From: Nitrosopumilus sp.
GTDB taxonomy: Archaea; Thermoproteota; Nitrososphaeria; Nitrososphaerales; Nitrosopumilaceae
Direction: 5' to 3'
DNA: 64,000 nt
NCBI RefSeq assembly: GCF_025699255.1
Contig: NZ_JAILWA010000003.1
Coordinates: forward strand, 1 to 64,000
A model generated the notes under the pieces. The model had not been told where the DNA came from. It saw nothing but the letters and a program-made list of their open reading frames with translations, and ran no database searches. The translations under genes and the position numbers were made by a program. How positions within the stretch are numbered: the first letter of the stretch is position 1; every line of letters starts with the position of its first letter. This document shows, one piece after another, positions 26,861 through 35,479 of this stretch.

Positions 26861-26861
26861 C

Positions 26862-26871
26862 TGTCTAGACA
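26862..26871. promoter_or_regulatory. Perfect palindrome TGTCTAGACA between TATA and start
   Basis: The ten-base palindrome lies directly before the ATG at 26860 and after the TATA-like element, where a bound repressor would block transcription. It may be an autoregulatory operator for the winged-helix protein. Confidence 0.4.
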
Positions 26872-26984
26872 ATTTCGACAGAAGTATATAAATTTAGAAC
26901 AGAATTGATTAGACACAGACTAATAGTTTTATAGACAATTATGCCTACTGTAAGTCTATATACATCATATATAAGATACACAAA

Positions 26985-27134
26985 ATGGTTAAAACTTTAC
27001 GAATTTCAGATGACAAATTACATAAAGAATTAGTTCGAATTCAAGGCCAAATTCAATCCAAATCAGGAGAATCAACTAGTATGGATGATGTAATTGGAGA
27101 ATTAGTTAAAGAGTATAGAAAAAAACACAGATAA
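26985..27134 (+). CDS. Ribbon-helix-helix protein (49 residues)
   Basis: The short frame starts MVKTLRISDDKLHKELVRIQ and continues SGESTSMDDVIGELVKEYRKKHR. A short N-terminal strand followed by two helices with the SxxxVI-ELV pattern is typical of Arc/MetJ/CopG DNA-binding proteins, often found as copy-number or antitoxin regulators on plasmids. Its end abuts the convergent gene at 27135. Confidence 0.65.
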   Translation: MVKTLRISDDKLHKELVRIQGQIQSKSGESTSMDDVIGELVKEYRKKHR

Positions 27135-27740
27135 TTAACGAATGCTAAATTTTGTAGATAAGATACCTTCTGAATGATAAAAAGTTGATTTACATTTAGA
27201 ACATTTTCTGTCTAATTCATCAGCATAGTTATGTTTGAAATTTTTTAAATAATTTGAATTACAAAGTGGACAAATACCAGCTTTGTAAAAATTAACGGGA
27301 TAAGGTTGTGAGTAACGATTTTCATTCTTTGGAAATTTAATCATAAGAAAACCTTCAGGAAAATCACTTGGTTTTAAAATCCACAAATTGTCTAATGCAG
27401 ATGTTTTTAGTTTTTGTTTGTCTAGATGAATATTAAGATAATTATTCAGATATTGATGTGCATTTTTAATATCAGATATATAATATTCTTTTTCATTATT
27501 TCTTTTATTTTCTTTTACTATATCTAAAATTCCATCATCTTGAAGTTTTTTTCTAATACTTCGTACAGTATTGCTAGAAAGATGTGGTAAGCGTTCTATC
27601 ATAAATTTATCGGATATATTCCAGCCTAGATTTTCTTTAGCCTTTATTGCACAGTCAAGGAAATGAAAAATGCCAATTGCCTTATTAGATTTTGCTTGGT
27701 TTGATTCAATGTGGTTTGGTTTACCAATTTCATTTTTCAT
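27135..27740 (-). CDS. Winged-helix plus zinc-ribbon protein
   Basis: 201 residues. The N-terminal 90 residues resemble a replication- or transcription-type winged helix (ISDKFMIERLPHLSSNTVRSIRKKLQDDGIL). The C-terminus has CPLCNSNYL and CSKCKSTFY, a four-Cys zinc ribbon. Divergent from the RHH gene at 27776, with both promoters in a 35-base gap. Probably a regulator or replication accessory of the element. Confidence 0.62.
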   Translation of the reverse strand: MKNEIGKPNHIESNQAKSNKAIGIFHFLDCAIKAKENLGWNISDKFMIERLPHLSSNTVRSIRKKLQDDGILDIVKENKRNNEKEYYISDIKNAHQYLNNYLNIHLDKQKLKTSALDNLWILKPSDFPEGFLMIKFPKNENRYSQPYPVNFYKAGICPLCNSNYLKNFKHNYADELDRKCSKCKSTFYHSEGILSTKFSIR

Positions 27741-27775
27741 AACTAAGTATTGTTATTTTATTTAATAAATTTAGA

Positions 27776-27934
27776 ATGATTACACAAAAGACAATATCGT
27801 TAGAAGACGAGTTATGGAAAAAAATAGACAGAACTCGCGGAGATATCTCGAGAAGTAGATATATCGCTAATATTTTAGCCGATTCTCTTGATAAATCTAC
27901 AAAAAAATCACATGGAGGTGAAATTTGTGACTGA
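27776..27934 (+). CDS. Second ribbon-helix-helix protein (52 residues)
   Basis: Starts MITQKTISLEDELWKKIDR and continues GDISRSRYIANILADSL, the classic RHH sequence with a first strand, helix, G-x-SRS turn and second helix. Its stop overlaps the GTG of the next gene. It is the first gene of a run that leads into the replication-type ATPase, so it may regulate that operon. Confidence 0.68.
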   Translation: MITQKTISLEDELWKKIDRTRGDISRSRYIANILADSLDKSTKKSHGGEICD

Positions 27935-28094
27935 AAACAGAGATTTTGACGAAGAATGGACTTTCATTCATGTGAAAAAAAGAACAAAGCGAAGATTCAA
28001 GAATTTTGGAAAAATGGGAGAGTTACAGGATAATTTAGTCAATCGAATGATGGATCATATCGATAAATGCGACAGGTGGTGGAATCATGAATAA
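27927..28094 (+). CDS. Small basic hypothetical protein
   Basis: 55 residues from a GTG at 27927. A strong GGAGGTG ribosome site lies 6 bases before it, which decides the start. The chain contains DFDEEWTFIHVKKRTKRRFKNFG and two histidines near the end. It overlaps the RHH gene upstream and the next gene downstream (ATGA-type), so all are translationally coupled. Function unknown. Confidence 0.55.
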   Translation: MTENRDFDEEWTFIHVKKRTKRRFKNFGKMGELQDNLVNRMMDHIDKCDRWWNHE

Positions 28095-28272
28095 ATCCTC
28101 TTACAGGATTAAAGTGAAACCATTTCTTTGGGAAAAGCAATTACTTCTTTCTTTAGATTCAAAATGGGTTGATGTGTTTGGATCGATCCCTTCATTTGAT
28201 GTAGAAGTTAAAGAAGGGAAATTGGTACTGGTTGGGCCTAAACTGCGATCTAGAGGTGGAAAAAATGGTTAA
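28087..28272 (+). CDS. Small hypothetical protein
   Basis: 61 residues, mixed strand and basic ends (RIKVKPFLWEKQLLL, VEVKEGKLVLVGPKL). It overlaps its upstream neighbour by 8 bases and the ATPase gene downstream by 8 bases. The tight overlap is the main evidence that it is translated. Function unknown. Confidence 0.5.
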   Translation: MNKSSYRIKVKPFLWEKQLLLSLDSKWVDVFGSIPSFDVEVKEGKLVLVGPKLRSRGGKNG

Positions 28273-29671
28273 TACTGTAACATCCAAACAGATCGCTAAA
28301 ACAAAAGGTCATACAAAAGATTATTTTTTTGAATCAGTCATGATAGATGCCAAACCAAGATTATTGACATATGATAAATCTACAAAACAAATTTCAATTC
28401 TTGAAAGTATTGAGAATGATGATAATGTCATTATTCCTCTAAAAGAATTCCAATGTGGATATCGTCCATACTCGTTTTCCCAAAGTGAGATTGATAATCT
28501 ACTGAATAGAGTGATTACAAAAGAAGAATTACTTGATACAATCAAAGTATTAGTTGACAAGTATATTGTTGCAGATGATATTGCAAAATATCTAATCCAA
28601 ATTGATATTATGCTAAGTTATTGTCAAGAGTGGATCACAACTTTACATTTTCCTTACAGTGTAGGGGATACTGAATCAGGCAAAAGTACAATATTACATA
28701 TAGCTTCTTGGATATGTTATAGATGTCATCTGGGAGAGGACATTCCTATGGCAGACATCTATAATTTTCTAGGAAAAGATGAAGAGGCTTGTGGAACAAT
28801 TGCGGAAGATGAAGCACAGGGATTAGATCCTCGTGATGAAAAGATGCGTATGTACAAGAGTTCTTACTCTAAAGGTTCTACAAAGGCACGAATATTAGGT
28901 GCAGACACATCTGGAAAACAACAAGTTTTCTACAAAACATTTTGTCCAAAGTGGTTTGCAGGCGAAAAAATACCTACCGATAAGGGATTTGTTGAAAGAT
29001 TGGCCGTAATTCATATGATTTCAGGCGTGCCTGAGAGTAACATAAAACGACCTTCCAAAGACGAAATGAAAGAATTGAATAATCTACGGAACAAATTACT
29101 TGTTTGGAAATTACAAAATATAGAAACTAAATTTTCTAACATTGATTCTAATTTTAAGAATAGAGATGCAGAACTCTGGGATGATTTTTTGTGTGTTGCA
29201 TATAATACAAAATATTTTAAAAATGCCAAACAAGTTGCTGAAAATTATGTTACTCAAAGACAAGATGGAATAAGAAATAGTTTTGAAGCTAGATTATTCA
29301 AAATTATTCTTACTTGTCTAGATGATAATTTAGAGGTTAAAGCACTAACGTTATGGAATAAAATAACTAAGAATAATTCAGAATTATCTGGAACATTAGA
29401 CGAGAAAACTAGAAAGGCATTCTATCCAGATGAGTTCGGAGTAAAGTTAACTCTCAATTCTCTATCACGAATGCTAGAACATACATTTCATTCCAAAAAG
29501 AAGATAAGAAATATCAAAAAAGATACAAAATGGAGTAAAGTTACATCATATTCATTTACAAAAGAGATCATTGATGCATTTGTTTACAAGTATGGAATTA
29601 CATTAGAAACTACCATGTGTGTTTATAGTGGTCCAAGTGGTCAAGGTAGTCAAATGCTTTCTTTACAGTAA
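28265..29671 (+). CDS. P-loop ATPase, probable replication helicase/initiator of the element
   Basis: 468 residues from ATG 28265 with AGAGGTG six bases upstream. GDTESGKST (134-142) is a Walker A motif. TIAEDEAQGLD about 40 residues later is the Walker B candidate. The region then continues with FAGEKIPTDKGFVERL (sensor-type Arg and polar residues). This order fits SF3-like or D5-like primase-helicase proteins of plasmids and viruses. The adjacent iteron-like repeats support a replication role. No primase active site is obvious. Confidence 0.58.
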   Translation: MVNTVTSKQIAKTKGHTKDYFFESVMIDAKPRLLTYDKSTKQISILESIENDDNVIIPLKEFQCGYRPYSFSQSEIDNLLNRVITKEELLDTIKVLVDKYIVADDIAKYLIQIDIMLSYCQEWITTLHFPYSVGDTESGKSTILHIASWICYRCHLGEDIPMADIYNFLGKDEEACGTIAEDEAQGLDPRDEKMRMYKSSYSKGSTKARILGADTSGKQQVFYKTFCPKWFAGEKIPTDKGFVERLAVIHMISGVPESNIKRPSKDEMKELNNLRNKLLVWKLQNIETKFSNIDSNFKNRDAELWDDFLCVAYNTKYFKNAKQVAENYVTQRQDGIRNSFEARLFKIILTCLDDNLEVKALTLWNKITKNNSELSGTLDEKTRKAFYPDEFGVKLTLNSLSRMLEHTFHSKKKIRNIKKDTKWSKVTSYSFTKEIIDAFVYKYGITLETTMCVYSGPSGQGSQMLSLQ

Positions 29672-30244
29672 GACCACTTTGATAACCTTGACAACTATTT
29701 TTGGTACGGTGTTTTGATAAAATTATTTTATTCCTGTATACACACCTAGTGATTAGGGATGTTAATTTCTCTGAATGACGTGGAGATTTACAGCCGTAAT
29801 CATTTTCTACTTTGACAGGGAGTATACACCTAGAAAATGTTGAATTTATTGAATTTTGTTAGGTTTGAAATGATTTCGTTTCCTACAATTGATGGTTCGA
29901 AACTTGATTTGTGTGTCAACCTAGATTTTAGATGATTTTCTTGAATTTTCTTAGGAACAATCATGAGTTTGTTTTCTACAATTAAGGTTCAATCATTTCA
30001 TTCTGTTCTTAACATGGTGTATACACTTGGAATTCACTAACTCTATCGTGTTTTGTTAGGTTTGAAATCATTTCTAATTCTACAATTAATGGTTTGAATT
30101 CGATTCTAGGTATGAATTATAGTAATCTTAGTCACCATAACAATATTTTTCACTTGAATATTTTAGATTGATATACATCTGAATAGCATTTTTTGCACTC
30201 TCCAAATAACAAAATCCAACAATCATGAAATGCTGATTCACAAT
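29672..30244. repeat. Iteron-like ~95-base imperfect repeats, gene-free stretch
   Basis: This 573-base gap has no gene. GTATACAC(AC)CTAG-like elements occur at 29736, 29822, 29913 (degenerate) and 30019, about 86-106 bases apart. A second block, TTGTTAGGTTTGAAAT followed by a CTACAATT element, recurs near 29858 and 30055 with a weaker copy between, at about 29949. Together they form about three imperfect units. Repeats beside a replication-type ATPase suggest an origin or partition site. CRISPR is excluded, since neither repeats nor spacers are regular. Confidence 0.55.
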
Positions 30245-31003
30245 TCATGAAGTTTCCTCATTTGGTTTTGGAGTAGACAATGGTTTGTCAATTAATCCAT
30301 TTCCTACCTCTGAACATCTTGTTTGGTATTTACAAAATTTACACAAACCAGATACTTCACCATTTGGAATTACACTATCTATCTTTGCACTCTCAATCTC
30401 TTGGATTCTAGTCTTTATCCAATCAGTCAAGTCCCTTTTTTCTACCTTGTATGTTACAATATCAGACATGTCTGCATAGACAATGTTTAGATTCTCAACA
30501 GGCATGTATTCTGAAAACATTGTATCGTATACCTGAAGTTGTAAAATATGCTCAGGTTTTGGCAAGAATCCTTGCTTTATTTGCCATTTAACAAACTTTG
30601 TTGTTTTAAGATCAATGATTGTTTTTGTTTTCCAATCATACATGTCTAGTCTTCCTGCAACTGTTGCAATTTTTTTGTCCTTTAATGGAACATAGTATTC
30701 CATATCCATCTCTCGCCATTTGTATGCATATGTCATGTTGTGTAAGAAATCCCCTCTGACTGTTGCCCACATTGATTCAAGTGTTGTATCTGCGAGTAAT
30801 TCCTCTTGAGGAATTCCTTGTTGTTTGTACAAAGATTTTCTTTGACAACCAACTAGTTCGGTTACAGAATATCTTGATTTTGGATTAAACTTTGATAGTC
30901 CATTTCGTTTTTCTAAAAAATTAACGATTCCTTTGGGAGTATCAATCTCCTCTGCTAAAGCGATTTGGTCGCCACCCATTTGTTTTGAAATTTGTTGTTT
31001 CAT
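30245..31003 (-). CDS. Cas4-like PD-(D/E)XK nuclease with Fe-S cysteines
   Basis: 252 residues. His88, Asp120 (GRLDMYD), Asp131 and Lys133 (IDLKTTK) and QLQVYD (Gln motif) are the RecB/Cas4 catalytic set. Cys53 together with Cys221, Cys224 and Cys230 (CKFCKYQTRC) gives the four-Cys iron-sulfur arrangement of Cas4. There are no cas1 or cas2 genes or CRISPR array in the window, so I call it Cas4-like, not Cas4. It is divergent from the CARF-like gene, and its promoter carries the shared operator. Confidence 0.8.
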   Translation of the reverse strand: MKQQISKQMGGDQIALAEEIDTPKGIVNFLEKRNGLSKFNPKSRYSVTELVGCQRKSLYKQQGIPQEELLADTTLESMWATVRGDFLHNMTYAYKWREMDMEYYVPLKDKKIATVAGRLDMYDWKTKTIIDLKTTKFVKWQIKQGFLPKPEHILQLQVYDTMFSEYMPVENLNIVYADMSDIVTYKVEKRDLTDWIKTRIQEIESAKIDSVIPNGEVSGLCKFCKYQTRCSEVGNGLIDKPLSTPKPNEETS

Positions 31004-31039
31004 ACATAATATTTGAGGCTACAAGCGATATCCTTTTAA

Positions 31040-31067
31040 TCGTATTATACGAAAATATATCGTATAA
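31040..31067 (-). promoter_or_regulatory. Shared operator copy 1 (Cas4-like and CARF-like promoters)
   Basis: Read on the minus strand the site is TTATACGA, seven bases, TCGTAT, one base, ATACGA. It ends 36 bases before the start codon of the Cas4-like gene, the same position as in copies 2 and 3. On the plus strand it ends one base before the ATG of the CARF-like gene, so binding would also affect that gene. Confidence 0.75.
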
Positions 31068-31068
31068 G

Positions 31069-31845
31069 ATGGTAATCCATATCGCACTAGTAGGCAAAGA
31101 AACTGGACATATCTGGGCAGGATTAAAAGAAATTATTCCTGCAGATAAATTATATCTTTTACACAGTCCTAATACAGATTCGATAAAATTTGCAGACAAG
31201 GCAAGGCAATTAAAAAAAGAAGTTGAAAAAAGATTTTGTGAAACAGTTCTTGTAAAGATTAATGCATTTGAGATGATGAATATTTTAGATGTAATTGACA
31301 AGATTGTCTCAGATGAAATTAAAAAAAGCAATTATGATTTAGATACAATAGACTTTGCAGTAGGAGTTACTGGTGGTACTAACATTATGGCATCAGGTGC
31401 GACACTTGGTGCAATGCTTACAGGTACTAAAGCATACTATGTACAAGATAGTAGAGTTGGACCAAAGCGAAAAAAATATGCTGAATTTCTACCAATACCT
31501 CCAATTAACATAATTCGTTCACTATCAAAATCACATCAAAAGATTCTGCAAACATTGGAGAAAGGATCATTTGAGTGGAAAGGAGAAAAACAATTAGGTG
31601 TAATGAAAAACAAAGACCTAGAAAAGAAACTAAAAATGCGTACATCATCATTAAACTCTGCAATTAAAGAATTAGTAAAGAAGAGATTTGTAGAAACTGA
31701 ACGTGGAGTTCCTGTAATCAAATTCAAAAAAGGTAGTGCAGATCAAAAACCAATACAAGTAGAAGAAAGATTAGAGAATCAAATGTTAGTAAAGATAACT
31801 GATTTGGGAAGGATACAGGCAAAAAAAGCCTCTCTACGTAAATAA
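31069..31845 (+). CDS. CARF-like ligand-sensing HTH regulator
   Basis: 258 residues from ATG 31069. The N-terminal Rossmann-like half (IALVGKETGHIWAGLKEI, then VGVTGGTNIMASGATLGAML at 98-117) has the D/V-x-TGGT-x-MA signature of CARF domains such as Csa3 and the archaeal DUF6293/HFX_2341 group. The C-terminal half is a winged helix (LEKKLKMRTSSLNSAIKELVKKRFV). CARF domains usually bind cyclic oligoadenylates made by type III Cas10, but no such enzyme is in the window. Adjacent to a type I restriction-modification operon and probably its regulator. Confidence 0.72.
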   Translation: MVIHIALVGKETGHIWAGLKEIIPADKLYLLHSPNTDSIKFADKARQLKKEVEKRFCETVLVKINAFEMMNILDVIDKIVSDEIKKSNYDLDTIDFAVGVTGGTNIMASGATLGAMLTGTKAYYVQDSRVGPKRKKYAEFLPIPPINIIRSLSKSHQKILQTLEKGSFEWKGEKQLGVMKNKDLEKKLKMRTSSLNSAIKELVKKRFVETERGVPVIKFKKGSADQKPIQVEERLENQMLVKITDLGRIQAKKASLRK

Positions 31846-31849
31846 TCTA

Positions 31850-31875
31850 TTACGAAATATTTTCGTATAATACGA
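31850..31875 (+). promoter_or_regulatory. Shared operator copy 2 (hsdM promoter)
   Basis: TTACGA, seven bases, TCGTAT, one base, ATACGA. It ends 37 bases before hsdM. The inner TCGTATAATACGA palindrome contains the likely TATA element, so a bound protein would compete with TBP. The leader after it is closely similar to that of copy 3. Confidence 0.75.
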
Positions 31876-31912
31876 AAAAAAGTTCTAGCATTCTTTTCAC
31901 ACAATTATTTCA

Positions 31913-34045
31913 ATGGAGAACAAGAAATATGAAAAACAATCAAAAATTAAGGCTAAAACGTATGACACTCATACCATTGAAAAACCCTATATCACTGACC
32001 TGCAGAAAAATCCTATGAATGTTTCTGAAATTGTATCATTTCTATGGGAAAAGCAAGAATTCCTTCGTAGTCATTACAAGAAAAATAAGTACAAGGATGT
32101 CATTTTACCCCTTGTTGTTTTAACTCGTTTAGATATTGAACTAAAACCTACCAAATCTCAAGTCTTGAAGAAAATTGGAGAGCTCAAAAAGAAAAAGATC
32201 AAAGTAGGTCCTGCAATGGATTCTGATTTAAACAGAATAGCAAAGAAGAGCTTTAACAACAAATCTGAATTTGAGGATTTGAAAGATGTTCTAGGAGATG
32301 ATGCAAAAGACATCAAAACTAATCTTGAGGATTACATTGATGGATTTTCTGATAACATCAAAGACGTTTTTGAGAAATTCAAATTCAAAGATTTAATCAA
32401 AGATCTTGAAAGTAAAAAAATTCTATGGAAGGCAGTAGAGCACTTTGCAAAATACGAAGACATGTTATCAAAATTAGACAACCATGATATGGGAACAGTT
32501 TATGAAGAATTAATCAGAAAAGCAAATGAAGCATCTCATGAGACTGCAGGAGATCACTTTACACCTCGTGATGTAATTAAAACACTAGTTGCAATAACTT
32601 TTTCACCAGATATAAAATCAATTCTCAAAGATCCTGATACAATTCGTACAATTTACGACCCAGCTTCTGGAACTGGAGGAATGCTATCTGAATCTGAAAA
32701 ATTCCTTGCAGACCATGTAAATAAAAATATCAAACTTGGTTTGGTTGGACAAGACATCAATGATGAAGCATATGCTGTTTGTAAATCAGATATGATGATC
32801 AGAGGAGTAGACCCACAACACATTCAATTTGGGAATAGTTTAACTGATGAGGATAAATTCCCAGGCTCAAAATTTGATTATATTTTATCTAATCCACCAT
32901 ATGGTAGAGATTGGAAAGATTTTGCAGAAGATATTGAAAAAGAAAGAAAGAAACCAGATAGTAGATATTCTGCAGGACTGCCACGAAGCAGTGACAGTGC
33001 AATGCTGTTTTTACAACACATTGTATCTAAAATGTATGATAAAGATTCAGAGAAAACAAGTAGAGTTGCAATTGTCTTTAATGGTTCTCCATTATTTACT
33101 GGTGATGCTGGAAGTGGAGAGAGTGACATTAGAAAGTGGTTACTTGAGGATTTAGATTATCTTGAGACAATTATTGCTCTTCCAAAAGATTTGTTTTACA
33201 ATACTGGAATCACCACATACATCTGGATTTTAACTAATCACAAAAGCAAAGCAAGAAAAGGCAAAGTTCAGCTAATTAATGCAGTTGATTTGTGTACTAG
33301 ACTACGTAGAGGTCTGTCAAGTAAAAGAAATGAGATTGAAGACTCCCATATTGAGCAGATAAAATCTGAATATGATGCATTTCCTAAAGAATCAAAAATT
33401 TCTAAAATCTTTGATACTAACGAATTTGGCTATGCTCAAATTACAGTTAATCGACCTTTGAAAAGAAATTATTCATTTGCACCTGAAAGAATAGAACTAG
33501 TAAAAGCACAGTCAACATTTATCAAATTAGCAGAATCAAAAAAGAAAGGATCTGCTAAAGAAAAAGAAGAGGTGGAAGGTAGAAAAAAACAAGAGGAAAT
33601 AATTTCTGTATTAAAATCTGCAAACAAATCCAAAGTTTACAAAGATTGTAATGATATGGAAAAAGCATTAGAGGAATTATTTGATAAATCTAAAGTTGAT
33701 ATATCTAAAGGAATGCTCAAGGCAATACAAAACGCACTATCTGAACACGATGATACAGCAACTCCATGTGTTAAAGGCAAAAAACCCATCTATGATTCAG
33801 ACCTTAGAGATACTGAAAAAGTTCCACTAACTGAAGATATTGATGAATACTTCAAGCGTGAAGTATTGCCATTTGTAGATGATGCAGTAATTGATGATGA
33901 TACTAGAACTAAAATTGGATATGAAATTCCAGTGACTAGAGTATTTTATGAATACAAACCTCTAAGATCTTTAGAAGAAATTGATTCAGAGATAAAAAAT
34001 CTCCAAAAAGAAATCTCAAAAGACTTGGAGGATTTGATGGATTGA
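31913..34045 (+). CDS. hsdM: Type I restriction-modification DNA methyltransferase subunit
   Basis: 710 residues. DPASGTGGML (249-258) is the SAM-binding motif and NPPYG (327-331) the adenine-methylation motif IV. HFTPRDV precedes them as usual. The N-terminal helical domain starts after a basic segment. The C-terminal 200 residues are longer than in most HsdM and helical. The product methylates adenine within the HsdS-determined target. Its stop overlaps the TTG start of hsdS. Confidence 0.95.
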   Translation: MENKKYEKQSKIKAKTYDTHTIEKPYITDLQKNPMNVSEIVSFLWEKQEFLRSHYKKNKYKDVILPLVVLTRLDIELKPTKSQVLKKIGELKKKKIKVGPAMDSDLNRIAKKSFNNKSEFEDLKDVLGDDAKDIKTNLEDYIDGFSDNIKDVFEKFKFKDLIKDLESKKILWKAVEHFAKYEDMLSKLDNHDMGTVYEELIRKANEASHETAGDHFTPRDVIKTLVAITFSPDIKSILKDPDTIRTIYDPASGTGGMLSESEKFLADHVNKNIKLGLVGQDINDEAYAVCKSDMMIRGVDPQHIQFGNSLTDEDKFPGSKFDYILSNPPYGRDWKDFAEDIEKERKKPDSRYSAGLPRSSDSAMLFLQHIVSKMYDKDSEKTSRVAIVFNGSPLFTGDAGSGESDIRKWLLEDLDYLETIIALPKDLFYNTGITTYIWILTNHKSKARKGKVQLINAVDLCTRLRRGLSSKRNEIEDSHIEQIKSEYDAFPKESKISKIFDTNEFGYAQITVNRPLKRNYSFAPERIELVKAQSTFIKLAESKKKGSAKEKEEVEGRKKQEEIISVLKSANKSKVYKDCNDMEKALEELFDKSKVDISKGMLKAIQNALSEHDDTATPCVKGKKPIYDSDLRDTEKVPLTEDIDEYFKREVLPFVDDAVIDDDTRTKIGYEIPVTRVFYEYKPLRSLEEIDSEIKNLQKEISKDLEDLMD

Positions 34046-35406
34046 AACAATATTCTCAAATGAAAGATTCTAGAATCAAAGGACTAGGAAAAATTCCATC
34101 TAGTTGGACTGAAATACCACTTCAATATCTGGCATCTTCTGAATCAAATGCATTTACCGATGGTCCCTTTGGTTCTAATCTAAAATCAAGTGAATATGTT
34201 GATTCAGGAGTACTGTTAATACAATTAAACAATATTGGTGATGGTAAATTTTATCTTAAAAATCCCACCTACATTACAGAAGAAAAGTTTCAATCATTAA
34301 GTAAACATAATGCAATTCCAGGAGATGTCGTTGTTTCAAAAATGGCTGATCCTATAGCCCGTGCATGCCTTGTTCCTGATATTGAATCAAAATATTTCAT
34401 AGTTTCAGATTGTATAAGATTACGAACAAAAGATAATGTTAACAATCAATTTCTTACTTATGCAATAAATAGTCCCTATTTTCGTCAAAGAGCAGCTTCA
34501 TTTGGGGGAGGTTCTACTAGACAAAGAATTCAATTAACACAACTAAAAAAATTATCCATCATATTACCAGAGAAAGAACAAAAACAAATTATAAATTATT
34601 TAGATAAAAAAACAAAGAAAATAGATGATGAAATATTAAAAAATCAAAAACTAATTGAATTATTAAAAGAACAAAAACAATCTGTAATTAATCATGCAGT
34701 AACTAAAGGACTAGATGACACAATTACAATGAAAGATTCTGGAATAGATTGGGTTGGAAAAATACCAAAACATTGGAATGTTAAATCTATTCGGTATATT
34801 CTCATTCCTGGAAAATTAGGAATTAAAATTGGACCTTTTGGAAGTTCATTAAAACTTAATTCTATGAGTAAATCAGGATTCAAAGTATATGGTCAAGAAA
34901 ATGTTATAAAACGAGATTTTGATCTAGGTGAACGATTTATTGATAAAAAAAAATTTGATGAGATGATTGTGCATGAAATTGTTCCTAATGATATAATTGT
35001 AACAATGATGGGTACAACTGGATTATCACAAGTAGTTCCTAAGAAAATTCAGAAAGGAATAATGGATTCTCACTTAGTAAGAATTAGATCAAATAATCAA
35101 ATTTGTGATACAAATTTTTTATCTCTTTTGATAAACTCTTCTGATTATGTTAAATTTGAGCTAAAGTTAGAGAGTAAGGGTTCTATCATGGAAGGATTGA
35201 ATTCTTCAATTCTAAAATCTGTAAAAATTTTATTACCTGAATCAATTAAAGAACAAAAACAAATCACAGATCATTTAGATAAAAAAACAAAAGCAGTTGA
35301 TTCCCTAATCCTCAAAATAGAATTACAAATCAAACAACTTCAAGAATTCAGAGAATCTTTAATCTCATCAGCAGTTACGGGCAAAATTCAGGTGACAGAG
35401 GCATGA
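34042..35406 (+). CDS. hsdS: Type I specificity subunit 1
   Basis: 454 residues from a TTG that overlaps the end of hsdM. Two target-recognition domains are present, each followed by a conserved helical region (LPEKEQKQIINYLDKKTKKID; LPESIKEQKQITDHLDKKTKAVD). MKDSGIDWVGKIPKHW marks the start of the second half. It ends QEFRESLISSAVTG, the same ending as the second specificity gene. Recognition sequence unknown. Confidence 0.93.
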   Translation: MKQYSQMKDSRIKGLGKIPSSWTEIPLQYLASSESNAFTDGPFGSNLKSSEYVDSGVLLIQLNNIGDGKFYLKNPTYITEEKFQSLSKHNAIPGDVVVSKMADPIARACLVPDIESKYFIVSDCIRLRTKDNVNNQFLTYAINSPYFRQRAASFGGGSTRQRIQLTQLKKLSIILPEKEQKQIINYLDKKTKKIDDEILKNQKLIELLKEQKQSVINHAVTKGLDDTITMKDSGIDWVGKIPKHWNVKSIRYILIPGKLGIKIGPFGSSLKLNSMSKSGFKVYGQENVIKRDFDLGERFIDKKKFDEMIVHEIVPNDIIVTMMGTTGLSQVVPKKIQKGIMDSHLVRIRSNNQICDTNFLSLLINSSDYVKFELKLESKGSIMEGLNSSILKSVKILLPESIKEQKQITDHLDKKTKAVDSLILKIELQIKQLQEFRESLISSAVTGKIQVTEA

Positions 35407-35420
35407 ATATAACAAAATTA

Positions 35421-35437
35421 TTTTGTATTGTACAAAA
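35421..35437. promoter_or_regulatory. Palindrome TTTTGTA-TTG-TACAAAA before hsdR
   Basis: A 7+7 inverted repeat in the 73-base gap between hsdS and hsdR, 43 bases before the hsdR start. It differs from the three ATACGA operators, so hsdR may have its own promoter and its own control, separate from the methyltransferase. Confidence 0.4.
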
Positions 35438-35479
35438 AATAACTATTCTAAACAACAGTTTAATCCATAACGAGGTAAA

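Noticed and set aside
29885-29910. tRNA-like GGTTCGAAAC element
   Set aside because: It is part of the iteron-like repeat; no acceptor or anticodon helix can be drawn around it.
29736-30130. CRISPR array
   Set aside because: The repeats are imperfect, 86-106 bases apart, with no constant short repeat or unique spacer pattern.
30245-31003. True Cas4 of a CRISPR adaptation module
   Set aside because: No cas1, cas2 or array is in the window; the context is restriction-modification, so it is called only Cas4-like.
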